Assembly (NCBI GenBank): GCA_052103955.1
Contig: JBQELO010000001.1
Location: 310,001 to 374,000 of the forward strand
Origin: Paenalcaligenes sp052103955
Lineage (GTDB): Bacteria; Pseudomonadota; Gammaproteobacteria; Burkholderiales; Burkholderiaceae_B
Length of the DNA stretch: 64,000 nt
Reading direction: 5' to 3'
Of this stretch, positions 24,565-32,207 are shown in pieces (position 1 is the first letter of the stretch; every line of letters starts with the position of its first letter). A program made the translations under genes and the position numbers. Under the pieces are notes generated by a model. It was not told where the DNA came from and did not search any database. It was given only the letters and a program-made list of their open reading frames with translations.

Positions 24565-25245
24565 TTACACGTAGTCGCGGTGGCCAAACAATGCCGATCC
24601 TATACGCAACTCTGTACTGCCCTCTTCTATAGCCAACACATAGTCTTGGCTCATTCCCATTGATAAACGGTGCACCGGATAACCGGCCTCTAACGCGTGC
24701 TGCTGCGCAGATCTAGCAGCGCGAAAACAACGACGTATTTCGGCTTCATCATCCGTTTGTGTCGCCATGGTCATCACGCCTTTAACCTGTAAGTGCGTAT
24801 AGGTTTTTAATTTCTGTAAAAACGCGACTAAGTCGGCAGGCTCTAACCCTGTTTTACTCTCTTCAGCAGCGGTTTTCAGTTGAATTAGTACGTCCAACGT
24901 GCGCTCTTCTAGTTCCAAGCGTTTTTCTAATGCTTCAGCAAGCGATTCTCGGTCTAGCGATTGCAGCTCGCTCACGTAACGAGCGACGTCTCTGGCCTTA
25001 TTGCTTTGCGCATGACCAATCATCACCCATTCAAACTGCTGGTCTGGCATGTGCTCACAACGTTTGCGTATATCCGGCAAGCGGTTCTCACCAAAGCGTG
25101 TTAACCCCAACGCGGCGGCTTCCAGTACCTTGCTGTCATCAAAGGTTTTACTTACCGGCAATAACGTCACGTCAGACGCATCACGGCCTACCTTCTGACA
25201 AGCGTGCTCAATATTGCGCCTAATGGCGGCAAGTCGTTGCTGCAT
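24565..25245 (-). CDS. yggS: YggS-family pyridoxal-phosphate homeostasis protein
   Basis: A 226-residue alanine-racemase-like TIM-barrel protein that binds PLP and affects B6 and amino-acid balance. The PLP lysine is Lys33 in LLPVSKTF; the family motifs RFGENRLPDI and HRLSMGMSQDYVLAIEEGSTELRIGSALFG (shown in part) are intact, including the C-terminal GSxxxRIG phosphate-binding segment. It lies upstream of the AapJ-like gene on the same strand after 92 bp. It is usually next to proC or pilT; neither is here. Confidence 0.93.
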   Translation of the reverse strand: MQQRLAAIRRNIEHACQKVGRDASDVTLLPVSKTFDDSKVLEAAALGLTRFGENRLPDIRKRCEHMPDQQFEWVMIGHAQSNKARDVARYVSELQSLDRESLAEALEKRLELEERTLDVLIQLKTAAEESKTGLEPADLVAFLQKLKTYTHLQVKGVMTMATQTDDEAEIRRCFRAARSAQQHALEAGYPVHRLSMGMSQDYVLAIEEGSTELRIGSALFGHRDYV

Positions 25246-25418
25246 AGTGCTTTACCAAAAATAGATGTGTACAGATAACAGAATAGACTATTGAATCATA
25301 GGTCAGGTGTGTACGTATTTAGTACAGGGTTGCGACACACCCCAATTGGCGTAAAAATGAAGTACTGCCCAAAGAGGCAGATCACAATCTTTACAACAAC
25401 ACTATTTATAGCACCGTA

Positions 25419-26702
25419 ATGTCGCAACCCTTTCAACTTCCTTCATACCTATCGCCAGATGACCCCGGCCCTTGGGCCGTGTATCTGGAACAGGTAGAGC
25501 GTGTTACGCCCTACCTTGGCAAACTCTCTCGTTGGGTGGATACCCTTAAACACCCCAAACGTATACTGACCGTAGACGTTCCTGTAGAACTTGATGATGG
25601 CACTATTGCCCACTTTGAGGGCTACCGTGTGCAACATAATATGGCACGCGGCCCCGGCAAAGGCGGTATACGCTTTCACCAAGACGTCACCTTATCTGAG
25701 GTCATGGCCTTATCGGCATGGATGTCAGTAAAGTGCGCAGCCGTCAATGTACCGTTTGGTGGTGCTAAAGGTGGGGTACGCATCGACCCACGTAAATACT
25801 CCAAACGCGAACTGGAACGCGTCACTCGCCGCTACACCAGCGAAATCAGTGCCATTCTTGGCCCTAACCAAGATATTCCCGCACCCGACGTCAATACCAA
25901 TGCCCAAACTATGGCATGGATTCTAGACACCTACTCGCAACAAACTGGTCACCTCAGCCCTGGCGTAGTCACAGGCAAACCGTTAGCGCTGGGTGGTAGC
26001 TTGGGTAGGGTAGAGGCGACTGGGCGCGGTGTGTTTACCGTTGCCGCCGAAGCAGCCCGAGACCTAGGCATCAACCTTGAAGGCGCACGCGTTGCCGTAC
26101 AAGGTATGGGTAATGTAGGCGGAACAGCGGCCAAACTGTTCGCTGAAGCTGGGGCCAAAATCATTGCTGCCCAAGACCATACCGGCACTATCTACAATGC
26201 AGCGGGCTTAAATGTCGCCGCTGTTTTAGAGCATGTACGCAGCACGGGTGGTGTCGCCAATGCTCCGGGTAGCGACGCCATGGCTAATGACGATTTCTGG
26301 ACGCTGGAAAGCGAAATTTTGGTACCCGCCGCATTAGAAGGCCAAATCACCGCTCACAATGCAGCCTCTATACGCACTCGTATCGTGGTGGAAGGTGCTA
26401 ATGGCCCCACCACCCCCGAGGCCGATGACATACTCACCCAAAACGGTGTGTTTGTTATCCCCGACGTACTGGCTAATGCAGGCGGCGTGACAGTCAGCTA
26501 CTTCGAGTGGGTGCAAAACTTCTCTAGTTTCTTTTGGGATGAAGAACTCATTAACCGTCGCTTAGAAAGCTTGATGCGCAATGCGTACAAAGATATCTCT
26601 ACCATTGCCCGTCAACATGCCATCAATTTACGTACCGCAGCCTTTATTACAGCCTGTTCGCGTATCTTGGAAGCTCAAGAATTGCGTGGTCTATATCCCT
26701 AA
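25419..26702 (+). CDS. gdhA: Glutamate dehydrogenase
   Basis: The 427-residue enzyme interconverts glutamate and 2-oxoglutarate plus ammonia. The N-terminal domain holds the substrate-binding GPGKGGIRFH and the catalytic lysine motif PFGGAKGGVRIDP; the Rossmann domain has VQGMGNVGG. Length and motifs match the hexameric GluDH group common in Burkholderiales and Gram-positives (GudB/RocG-like), with cofactor preference not readable by eye. It precedes a basic-amino-acid importer by 123 bp, so the locus is plausibly about amino-acid nitrogen use. Confidence 0.95.
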   Translation: MSQPFQLPSYLSPDDPGPWAVYLEQVERVTPYLGKLSRWVDTLKHPKRILTVDVPVELDDGTIAHFEGYRVQHNMARGPGKGGIRFHQDVTLSEVMALSAWMSVKCAAVNVPFGGAKGGVRIDPRKYSKRELERVTRRYTSEISAILGPNQDIPAPDVNTNAQTMAWILDTYSQQTGHLSPGVVTGKPLALGGSLGRVEATGRGVFTVAAEAARDLGINLEGARVAVQGMGNVGGTAAKLFAEAGAKIIAAQDHTGTIYNAAGLNVAAVLEHVRSTGGVANAPGSDAMANDDFWTLESEILVPAALEGQITAHNAASIRTRIVVEGANGPTTPEADDILTQNGVFVIPDVLANAGGVTVSYFEWVQNFSSFFWDEELINRRLESLMRNAYKDISTIARQHAINLRTAAFITACSRILEAQELRGLYP

Positions 26703-26717
26703 ATAGTCACGGCAAAG

Positions 26718-26752
26718 CGGTGCTTTCGCTGCAGTCGTGCACGAAAGCACCG
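26718..26752 (+). terminator. Inverted repeat after gdhA, possible weak terminator
   Basis: CGGTGCTTTCG (26718-26728) and CGAAAGCACCG (26742-26752) pair perfectly around a 13-base loop, 15 bp after the gdhA stop. There is no T run, so this may be a weak or Rho-assisted terminator or an mRNA-stabilising hairpin. Confidence 0.55.
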
Positions 26753-26825
26753 TAATTTCGGCAATAATGCCCCAGAATCTTTATAATTATCTGTTTGGCA
26801 TTTATTTTCCGCCCGAGATTATCAC

Positions 26826-27605
26826 GTGAGTACCCCTTCTACCCCCTATGCCGTACAGGTTCATGATGTGCATAAAGCCTTTCAAGACAATGAAGTCCTG
26901 AAAGGAATTTCGTTCACAGCACAAAAAGGTGAAGTGGTTTCTATCATCGGTGCATCGGGCTCCGGAAAAAGCACCTTGCTACGCTGCATCAACCATTTGG
27001 TAGTGCCTGATCAAGGTGAGATACACATAGGTGCAGACGTACTGCGTAGCAAACGCTTGCGTAACGGCACCATGGTAAGCGAAGACCCAAAACTGCTGGA
27101 ACAAGTGCGTCGCCGTTTAGGCATGGTGTTTCAGAATTTCAATTTGTGGTCACACCGCACTGTTTTGCAAAACGTGGTTGAAGGCCCGGTGCATGTCAAA
27201 AGCATGCCCAAAGCCCAAGCCCAACGTTATGCCATGGAATTGTTGGATAAAGTAGGTTTGGCTGATAAAGCCACTGCGTACCCCGCACAATTATCAGGTG
27301 GACAACAGCAACGCGTAGCCATTGCCCGTGCGCTGGCCATGGACCCTGAGGTCATGCTATTTGATGAACCCACTTCTGCTCTGGACCCTGAAATGGTGGG
27401 TGAAGTGCTGCGCGTCATCAATGACTTGGCTCGCGAGGGCCGCACGATGATTCTGGTTACCCACGAAATGCAATTTGCGCGCAATGTGTCGGGCCATGTC
27501 ATCTTTATGCACAATGGGCGCATTGAGGAATATGCCCCACCCGAGGAACTGTTCGAGAACCCAAAATCCGAGCGTTTACGTCAGTTTCTAACACCATCGC
27601 ACTAA
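26826..27605 (+). CDS. hisP: Amino-acid ABC transporter ATPase (HisP-like)
   Basis: The 259-residue ATPase of a polar amino-acid importer. Walker A GASGSGKST (about residues 37-45), signature LSGGQQQR and Walker B MLFDEPTSALDPEM are intact. The extra segment between strands (RNGTMVSEDPKLLEQVRRRLGMVFQNFNLW, shown in part) and length are those of HisP/ArtP-type pumps for basic amino acids. It starts with GTG at 26826; the next in-frame ATG is internal. It leads a four-gene operon with its binding protein and two permeases. Confidence 0.93.
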   Translation: MSTPSTPYAVQVHDVHKAFQDNEVLKGISFTAQKGEVVSIIGASGSGKSTLLRCINHLVVPDQGEIHIGADVLRSKRLRNGTMVSEDPKLLEQVRRRLGMVFQNFNLWSHRTVLQNVVEGPVHVKSMPKAQAQRYAMELLDKVGLADKATAYPAQLSGGQQQRVAIARALAMDPEVMLFDEPTSALDPEMVGEVLRVINDLAREGRTMILVTHEMQFARNVSGHVIFMHNGRIEEYAPPEELFENPKSERLRQFLTPSH

Positions 27606-27688
27606 ACAGTGGGTGCGATGGCATTCACCCTTTACAATGCCTTTTCGCCGTGGACGACCCACTGCGCCTTTCAAGGGAGACTACACTC

Positions 27689-28498
27689 ATGAAAACTCTG
27701 AAAAAAGCGGCACTTTGCGCCAGCTTTGCCCTATTGGGCCTGGGCAGCGTCAACGCCGCCTCCATGAAGATTGGTACCGAAGGTGGTTACCCACCATGGA
27801 GCATGGTGGATGCTACAGGTACTGTGACTGGTTTTGATGCAGACGTGGGCGCAGCCCTCTGTGCACAACTCGGTAACGATTGCCAATTTGTGGTTCAAGC
27901 CTTTGATAGCTTGATCCCTTCCTTGAATGCTAACCGTTTTGACTTGATCATCTCGGGCATGTCTTACACGCCTGAACGTGCAAAACGCGTGAACTTCAGT
28001 ATTCCTTACGCTGTAGAAGATGCCATCTTCGTTTTGCCAGCTAACAGCGAACTGATCAAAGCAGCTGACGCCGAAAGCATTTTCAAAGGCTTGGATGGCA
28101 AAACCATTGGTGTACAAGGCGGTACCACACACGGCGCTTACCTGAACAAGGTTGCTCCTAACACCACCGTTCGTAACTACGACACTCTGGATCAGATGCA
28201 AATCGATTTGGACGCAGGTCGTTTGGACGGCACTTTTGCTGACCTCACATCGCAGTCCCGTTTCCTGCACAAAATGGAAAACAACGACTACGCTCTGACC
28301 GAATACGTCATCAAAGGCTCTTCTGACCCTGAGACACTGGGTTACGGTATTGCTGTGGGTATTCACCCTGACAATGCTGAGTTGAAAGCTAAAGTAGACA
28401 CCGCTCTGTGTGAGCTGATCAATAACGGCACCATGAAGACCGCAAGCGAAAAATGGTTCGAGATTGATATCGCCAACTACGACGTCTGCAAAAAGTAG
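27689..28498 (+). CDS. Basic-amino-acid ABC substrate-binding protein (HisJ/ArgT-like)
   Basis: A 269-residue periplasmic binding protein of SBP family 3. The signal peptide MKTLKKAALCASFALLGLG ends with VNAA; the mature part has GTEGGYPPWSMVDATG, FDADVGAALCAQLG and DLIISGMSYTPERAKRV, typical of lysine/arginine/ornithine/histidine binders. ATG 27689 is preferred (AGGGAG 10 nt upstream) over 27650. Paired cysteines (ALCAQLGNDCQF and LCELINN...YDVC) resemble the disulphide pattern of HisJ/LAO proteins. It is 83 nt after the ATPase and 12 nt before the first permease. Confidence 0.92.
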   Translation: MKTLKKAALCASFALLGLGSVNAASMKIGTEGGYPPWSMVDATGTVTGFDADVGAALCAQLGNDCQFVVQAFDSLIPSLNANRFDLIISGMSYTPERAKRVNFSIPYAVEDAIFVLPANSELIKAADAESIFKGLDGKTIGVQGGTTHGAYLNKVAPNTTVRNYDTLDQMQIDLDAGRLDGTFADLTSQSRFLHKMENNDYALTEYVIKGSSDPETLGYGIAVGIHPDNAELKAKVDTALCELINNGTMKTASEKWFEIDIANYDVCKK

Positions 28499-28510
28499 GT
28501 CTGAATAACC

Positions 28511-29224
28511 ATGCTGGACACCATGCTGCGCATTTTGCAGGACGGCTGGGGCACTATGCTGATACGCGGTGCCCTCATGACTGTATTCATTGCCTTTTTC
28601 GGCATGTTATTGGGTACAGTCATAGGTATAGCGGGTGCCAGCATCAAAGTTCGAGGACCGCGGTGGTTAAGCTGGCTCATTAGCCTGTACACCACCGTAG
28701 TACGCAGTATCCCCGAGCTGCTTATCATCTACCTGCTGTTTTTTGGTAGCGTGCAGGCAGCCTCGGATTTAGCCGACTTTCTGCATTGGCAAGAAGCCAT
28801 CAACAAATGGTTCCCTGCCTTGGTCGGTATATTGGCTATTGGGCTAATTTCTGGCTCCTATAGCGTAGAAGTCTTTAGGGGAGCATTGCAAGCCATCCCC
28901 GAGGGCCAGCTAGAAGCCGCCAAAGCCATTGGTATGTCGGCACCTAAACGCCTATTTCGCATTACTCTGCCACAAATGTTCTGGTACGCCCTACCGGGTG
29001 CGAACAACGTTTGGCAAACCGCATTAAAAGACACTGCCCTGATTTCCCTAGTAGGCCTAATAGAACTGATGCGTGCCGCCGTATTGGGTGCTGCCTCTAC
29101 CCGCGAACCCTTAGCGCTTTACCTGATGGCAGCCATCTTGTATTTCTTTATTGGTGCCGCCAGCCAAGGCATGTTTGTGTGGGCTGAGCGCCATTTCGGT
29201 CGTGGCATGAGGACAGTCGCATGA
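28511..29224 (+). CDS. Amino-acid ABC transporter permease (HisQ-like)
   Basis: A 237-residue inner-membrane permease with about five helices. It carries the N-terminal polar-amino-acid signature (VRSIPELLIIYLLFFG) and the EAA loop EGQLEAAKAIGMSAPKRLFRI that docks on the ATPase. It overlaps the next permease by 4 bp (ATGA), so the two are translationally coupled and should form the heterodimeric channel of this importer. Confidence 0.92.
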   Translation: MLDTMLRILQDGWGTMLIRGALMTVFIAFFGMLLGTVIGIAGASIKVRGPRWLSWLISLYTTVVRSIPELLIIYLLFFGSVQAASDLADFLHWQEAINKWFPALVGILAIGLISGSYSVEVFRGALQAIPEGQLEAAKAIGMSAPKRLFRITLPQMFWYALPGANNVWQTALKDTALISLVGLIELMRAAVLGAASTREPLALYLMAAILYFFIGAASQGMFVWAERHFGRGMRTVA

Positions 29225-29907
29225 TAGACATGAAACTGTTCGAGTACACGGTCGAGAACCTGCTTAAAGGCTTTGGTACTACCCTGCAAATAGGGCTGTT
29301 TGGTATCGCGCTATCGCTGCTAGTGGGGATGTTGCTGGCCTTAATGCGCGTTTCTGGCAACAAGCTGGCCGTAGGTTTTGCCTTTGGCTACAGTACTATT
29401 TTTCGTGGCACCCCCCTGCTAGTACAACTGTTTATTCTGTACTACGGCTTGGGCACACTAGGCTTTATTCGTCATACCCCTGCCCTGTGGTGGCTATTTA
29501 GCGATGGCACACGCTGTGCCATCTTGGCCATTGCACTCAACAGTGGTGCGTATATTGGCGAAGTGTTTAGGGGTGGCTTTCAGTCTATTCCTAACGGCCA
29601 AATAGAAGCCGCTAAAGCCATAGGCATGCGCCCCTTTACGCGTTTTTGCCGTGTGAGCTTCCCATTAGCCATACGCCAAGCACTGCCTGCGTACAGTAAT
29701 GAAATCATTTTGGTCATCAAAGGCACGAGTCTGGCCTCTACCATTGCGGTCATGGACTTGACCGGCCATGCCAAACGCTTGATGAACCAAAGCTATGCCA
29801 TCGTCGAAACCTTCATGATTGCAGGTCTACTGTACTTAGCCATTAACTTCACACTACTAACCATCGTGCATGTGATTGAACGCTGGTTACACATCGCCAA
29901 GCGTTAA
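29221..29907 (+). CDS. Amino-acid ABC transporter permease (HisM-like)
   Basis: The second, 228-residue permease of the importer, with the signature FRGTPLLVQLFILYYGLG and EAA loop NGQIEAAKAIGMRPFTRF. The last gene of the operon, it ends 8 bp before the converging pseudouridine synthase gene. A short GCCTGC/GCAGGC hairpin (29909-29926) lies at the junction but has no T run. Confidence 0.92.
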   Translation: MIDMKLFEYTVENLLKGFGTTLQIGLFGIALSLLVGMLLALMRVSGNKLAVGFAFGYSTIFRGTPLLVQLFILYYGLGTLGFIRHTPALWWLFSDGTRCAILAIALNSGAYIGEVFRGGFQSIPNGQIEAAKAIGMRPFTRFCRVSFPLAIRQALPAYSNEIILVIKGTSLASTIAVMDLTGHAKRLMNQSYAIVETFMIAGLLYLAINFTLLTIVHVIERWLHIAKR

Positions 29908-29915
29908 GCCTGCTC

Positions 29916-30881
29916 TCACGCAGGCAACACCGACAATTGCCGCTGGCTTGAGAATTCTCTTGTTTGACCATCTACCGGGTCTATAAACGCTATACGTCTT
30001 GCAAGTAGCTGCAAGGGCAAACTGTAATCGTCTACCGGCCTAGACTGATCCCACACTGGGTAATAACTGTCGTTCACAATGGGGCAGCCCAGACTACTCA
30101 TGTTCACACGCAGTTGGTGCTTACGCCCCGTCGTAGGCTGTAAACGGTAATGGCTATACCACTGCCCATCTTCTGCCTGCCAGCGCGACAACTCGCTAAT
30201 ATAGGTTTCGCTGTTTGGGTCTAGGTCACTACGCTCACGCACTAAAAACACCCCTTTTAGCGCTTCAACATGGCTGTTATAGGTGGCGGGCAATGCAAGC
30301 TTTAGCTCAGATGATGCAATGGCTTCATACTCTTTTTGCACATCGCGGCTTTGAAACAAGCTTTGGTACACCCCCCTATACTGCGGCTGTACGCAAAACA
30401 GCAATACGCCTGCAGTGTCTCGGTCTAAGCGGTGCAGAGGCGTAATGTCTGGGTTTTGAAACTGTGTGCGCAAGCGCACCAATGCCGTTTCTTTCAAATA
30501 ACTGCCAGATGGCGTGGTCGCCAAAAAGTGCGGCTTATCCACCGCAATCAACCTATCGTCTGCAAACAAAACAGGCATATCAAAAGGCACAATCGCCTCG
30601 TTGTGCACTTCACGGTAGTACCACAACCATTGCCCTGCCACATAGGGGGTGTCTAAGGCCTGCGGTTCACCCGCATCATCCACCACATCGCCACGCTGTA
30701 TGCGTTGTTGTAAGGCCTCTGGATCTAGGTATTCGAAACGCTGTAAGAGAAATTCGCCCAAGGTAGCCCAGCTACCTTCTGCCAGCCATACGCGGCTAGG
30801 TGATACGCCATCCCGTGCAGGTAAAGGCGAAACAGGGGCACGGCGCCTAGGTGCACCGGGCGTAAGAGGTGTGTCCTGCAT
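29916..30881 (-). CDS. RluA-family pseudouridine synthase
   Basis: A 321-residue RNA-modifying enzyme. The catalytic motif HRLDRDTAGVLLF with the essential aspartate lies near residues 150-162, preceded by VLFADDRLIAVDKPHFLATTP and followed by the LxxGRxHQLR step (LQPTTGRKHQLRVNM). An N-terminal S4-like segment appears (LGEFLLQRFEYLDPEALQQRIQRGDV). Which rRNA or tRNA position it modifies cannot be decided. It starts 4 nt after the TAXI protein stop, so it is the last gene of the acyP - TAXI - pseudouridine synthase operon. Confidence 0.9.
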   Translation of the reverse strand: MQDTPLTPGAPRRRAPVSPLPARDGVSPSRVWLAEGSWATLGEFLLQRFEYLDPEALQQRIQRGDVVDDAGEPQALDTPYVAGQWLWYYREVHNEAIVPFDMPVLFADDRLIAVDKPHFLATTPSGSYLKETALVRLRTQFQNPDITPLHRLDRDTAGVLLFCVQPQYRGVYQSLFQSRDVQKEYEAIASSELKLALPATYNSHVEALKGVFLVRERSDLDPNSETYISELSRWQAEDGQWYSHYRLQPTTGRKHQLRVNMSSLGCPIVNDSYYPVWDQSRPVDDYSLPLQLLARRIAFIDPVDGQTREFSSQRQLSVLPA

Positions 30882-30885
30882 AAAC

Positions 30886-31884
30886 TTAGTTTTTCACCCA
30901 ACCTTGTTCACGGAAATAACGCAACGCACCTGGGTGTAATGGCATGGTTAAGCCATCTTTTGTCATACGCTGTTTATCCAGATGGTCTAACGACGGGTGT
31001 AAACGTTTAAAGTTATCCAGATTACTGAAAATTGCCTTCACCAAATCGTACACACGCTGTTCATCTACATCGGCTCGTGTCACGACTGTGGACAACACGC
31101 CATAGGTAGGAACATTCGCTGCATTGCTCGTGTAAATGCCACCTGGAATATCGACTTTGGCGTAGTACGGAAACTGCTGAGTGAGCGTCTCTACTGCCGC
31201 GCCTGTTAACGGTAGTAATTGTGCGCCACACAGCGCTGCGGGGTCTTGCACCACCGCAGAGGGGTGCCCCACGCTGACGACAAACGCATCAATTCTGCCG
31301 CTACATAATGCTTCGGTGAGCTCGTCGGCGCGCAGCTCTGTCACTCTGGAAAAGAACTGGTAGTCTGTACCCATTGCACCCAGCAACTGATCTACAGACG
31401 CACGTGCCACGGAACCAGGGTGCCCAATATTGACGCGCTTACCTTGTAAGTCTTGAAAATCTTTGGCTTCTAGTTCTTTGCGCGCCACTACCGTTACCGA
31501 CTCTGGGTGCAACGAAAACACGTCTCGCAACGGTTCGTAAGGCCCCACAGCGGCAAATTGTGCCTCGCCCGTGTAGGCATGGTGGCCTATATCGGACTGC
31601 ACCATCGCAAAATCCAACTCGCCCGTTTTCAACGCGTTCAAGTTAAAGACCGATCCCCCTGTTGCATCCACTTTGCAGATGTAGGGCGTTTGCAGCACAG
31701 CACGACTTAACATCCTACACATCGCGCCACCTACGGCATAATACACACCCCCTACACCACCCGCGCCAATGCTAACCACTGTCGCTGGCCCGGGAAGGGA
31801 CGACGCATGAGAAATCGCTGCCATTCCACTCAGAATGAATGCGAATCCAAACCTTAAAAAACCGCTACTAAATCGTTGCACCAT
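30886..31884 (-). CDS. TAXI-family TRAP transporter solute receptor, orphan
   Basis: A 332-residue periplasmic receptor. After a signal peptide (ending SHASS) comes VSIGAGGVGGVYYAVGGAMCRML, the TAXI hallmark, then VDATGGSVFNLNALKTGELDFAMVQSD. Such receptors deliver organic acids or amino acids to TRAP permeases of the DctQ-DctM fused type. No TRAP permease gene is in the window. Its genes on either side are acylphosphatase (5 nt upstream) and a pseudouridine synthase (4 nt downstream), so it is embedded in a tight but functionally mixed operon. Confidence 0.88.
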   Translation of the reverse strand: MVQRFSSGFLRFGFAFILSGMAAISHASSLPGPATVVSIGAGGVGGVYYAVGGAMCRMLSRAVLQTPYICKVDATGGSVFNLNALKTGELDFAMVQSDIGHHAYTGEAQFAAVGPYEPLRDVFSLHPESVTVVARKELEAKDFQDLQGKRVNIGHPGSVARASVDQLLGAMGTDYQFFSRVTELRADELTEALCSGRIDAFVVSVGHPSAVVQDPAALCGAQLLPLTGAAVETLTQQFPYYAKVDIPGGIYTSNAANVPTYGVLSTVVTRADVDEQRVYDLVKAIFSNLDNFKRLHPSLDHLDKQRMTKDGLTMPLHPGALRYFREQGWVKN

Positions 31885-31889
31885 GATCT

Positions 31890-32180
31890 TTATCGTATTT
31901 GAAAATGCTGGTATCGTCTGTCATCGTATGAACGTATAACGTGTACATGCTCTACTTGCGCGTGCTCCGGCCCTTGATACAGCCATGACAGCAACCTATC
32001 AACTTTGTCCGTCTTTCCTTGCAGCAATAGCTCCACTGAACCATCAGGGGCATTACGGACCCAACCTGTCACAGCATGCAGATGAGCATGCCGTGCAGCG
32101 GCAGCACGAAAACCCACACCTTGTACCTTGCCCGTTACTACCACTTCCACTGTTTCACTATCCAGATCTGACTCTGACAT
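31890..32180 (-). CDS. acyP: Acylphosphatase
   Basis: A 96-residue enzyme that hydrolyses acyl phosphates. The catalytic arginine is Arg25 in GKVQGVGFRAA and the asparagine Asn43 in GWVRNAPDGSVE, both in standard positions. The small ferredoxin-like fold occupies almost the whole length. It is the first gene of the three-gene operon and is divergent from the GGDEF/EAL gene by 27 bp. Confidence 0.95.
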   Translation of the reverse strand: MSESDLDSETVEVVVTGKVQGVGFRAAAARHAHLHAVTGWVRNAPDGSVELLLQGKTDKVDRLLSWLYQGPEHAQVEHVHVIRSYDDRRYQHFQIR

Positions 32181-32207
32181 TATCTCTACCCTTTTACTGC
32201 GCTTACG

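Noticed and set aside
27731..28366. 211-codon open frame on the minus strand inside the HisJ-like gene
   Set aside because: It is antisense to a well-supported binding protein with strong motifs and operon context; its composition is that of a shadow frame.
29909..29926. GCCTGC/GCAGGC hairpin at the junction of the importer operon and the pseudouridine synthase gene
   Set aside because: The stem is six base pairs with no T run in either direction and overlaps coding sequence of the latter gene; not enough for a terminator call.
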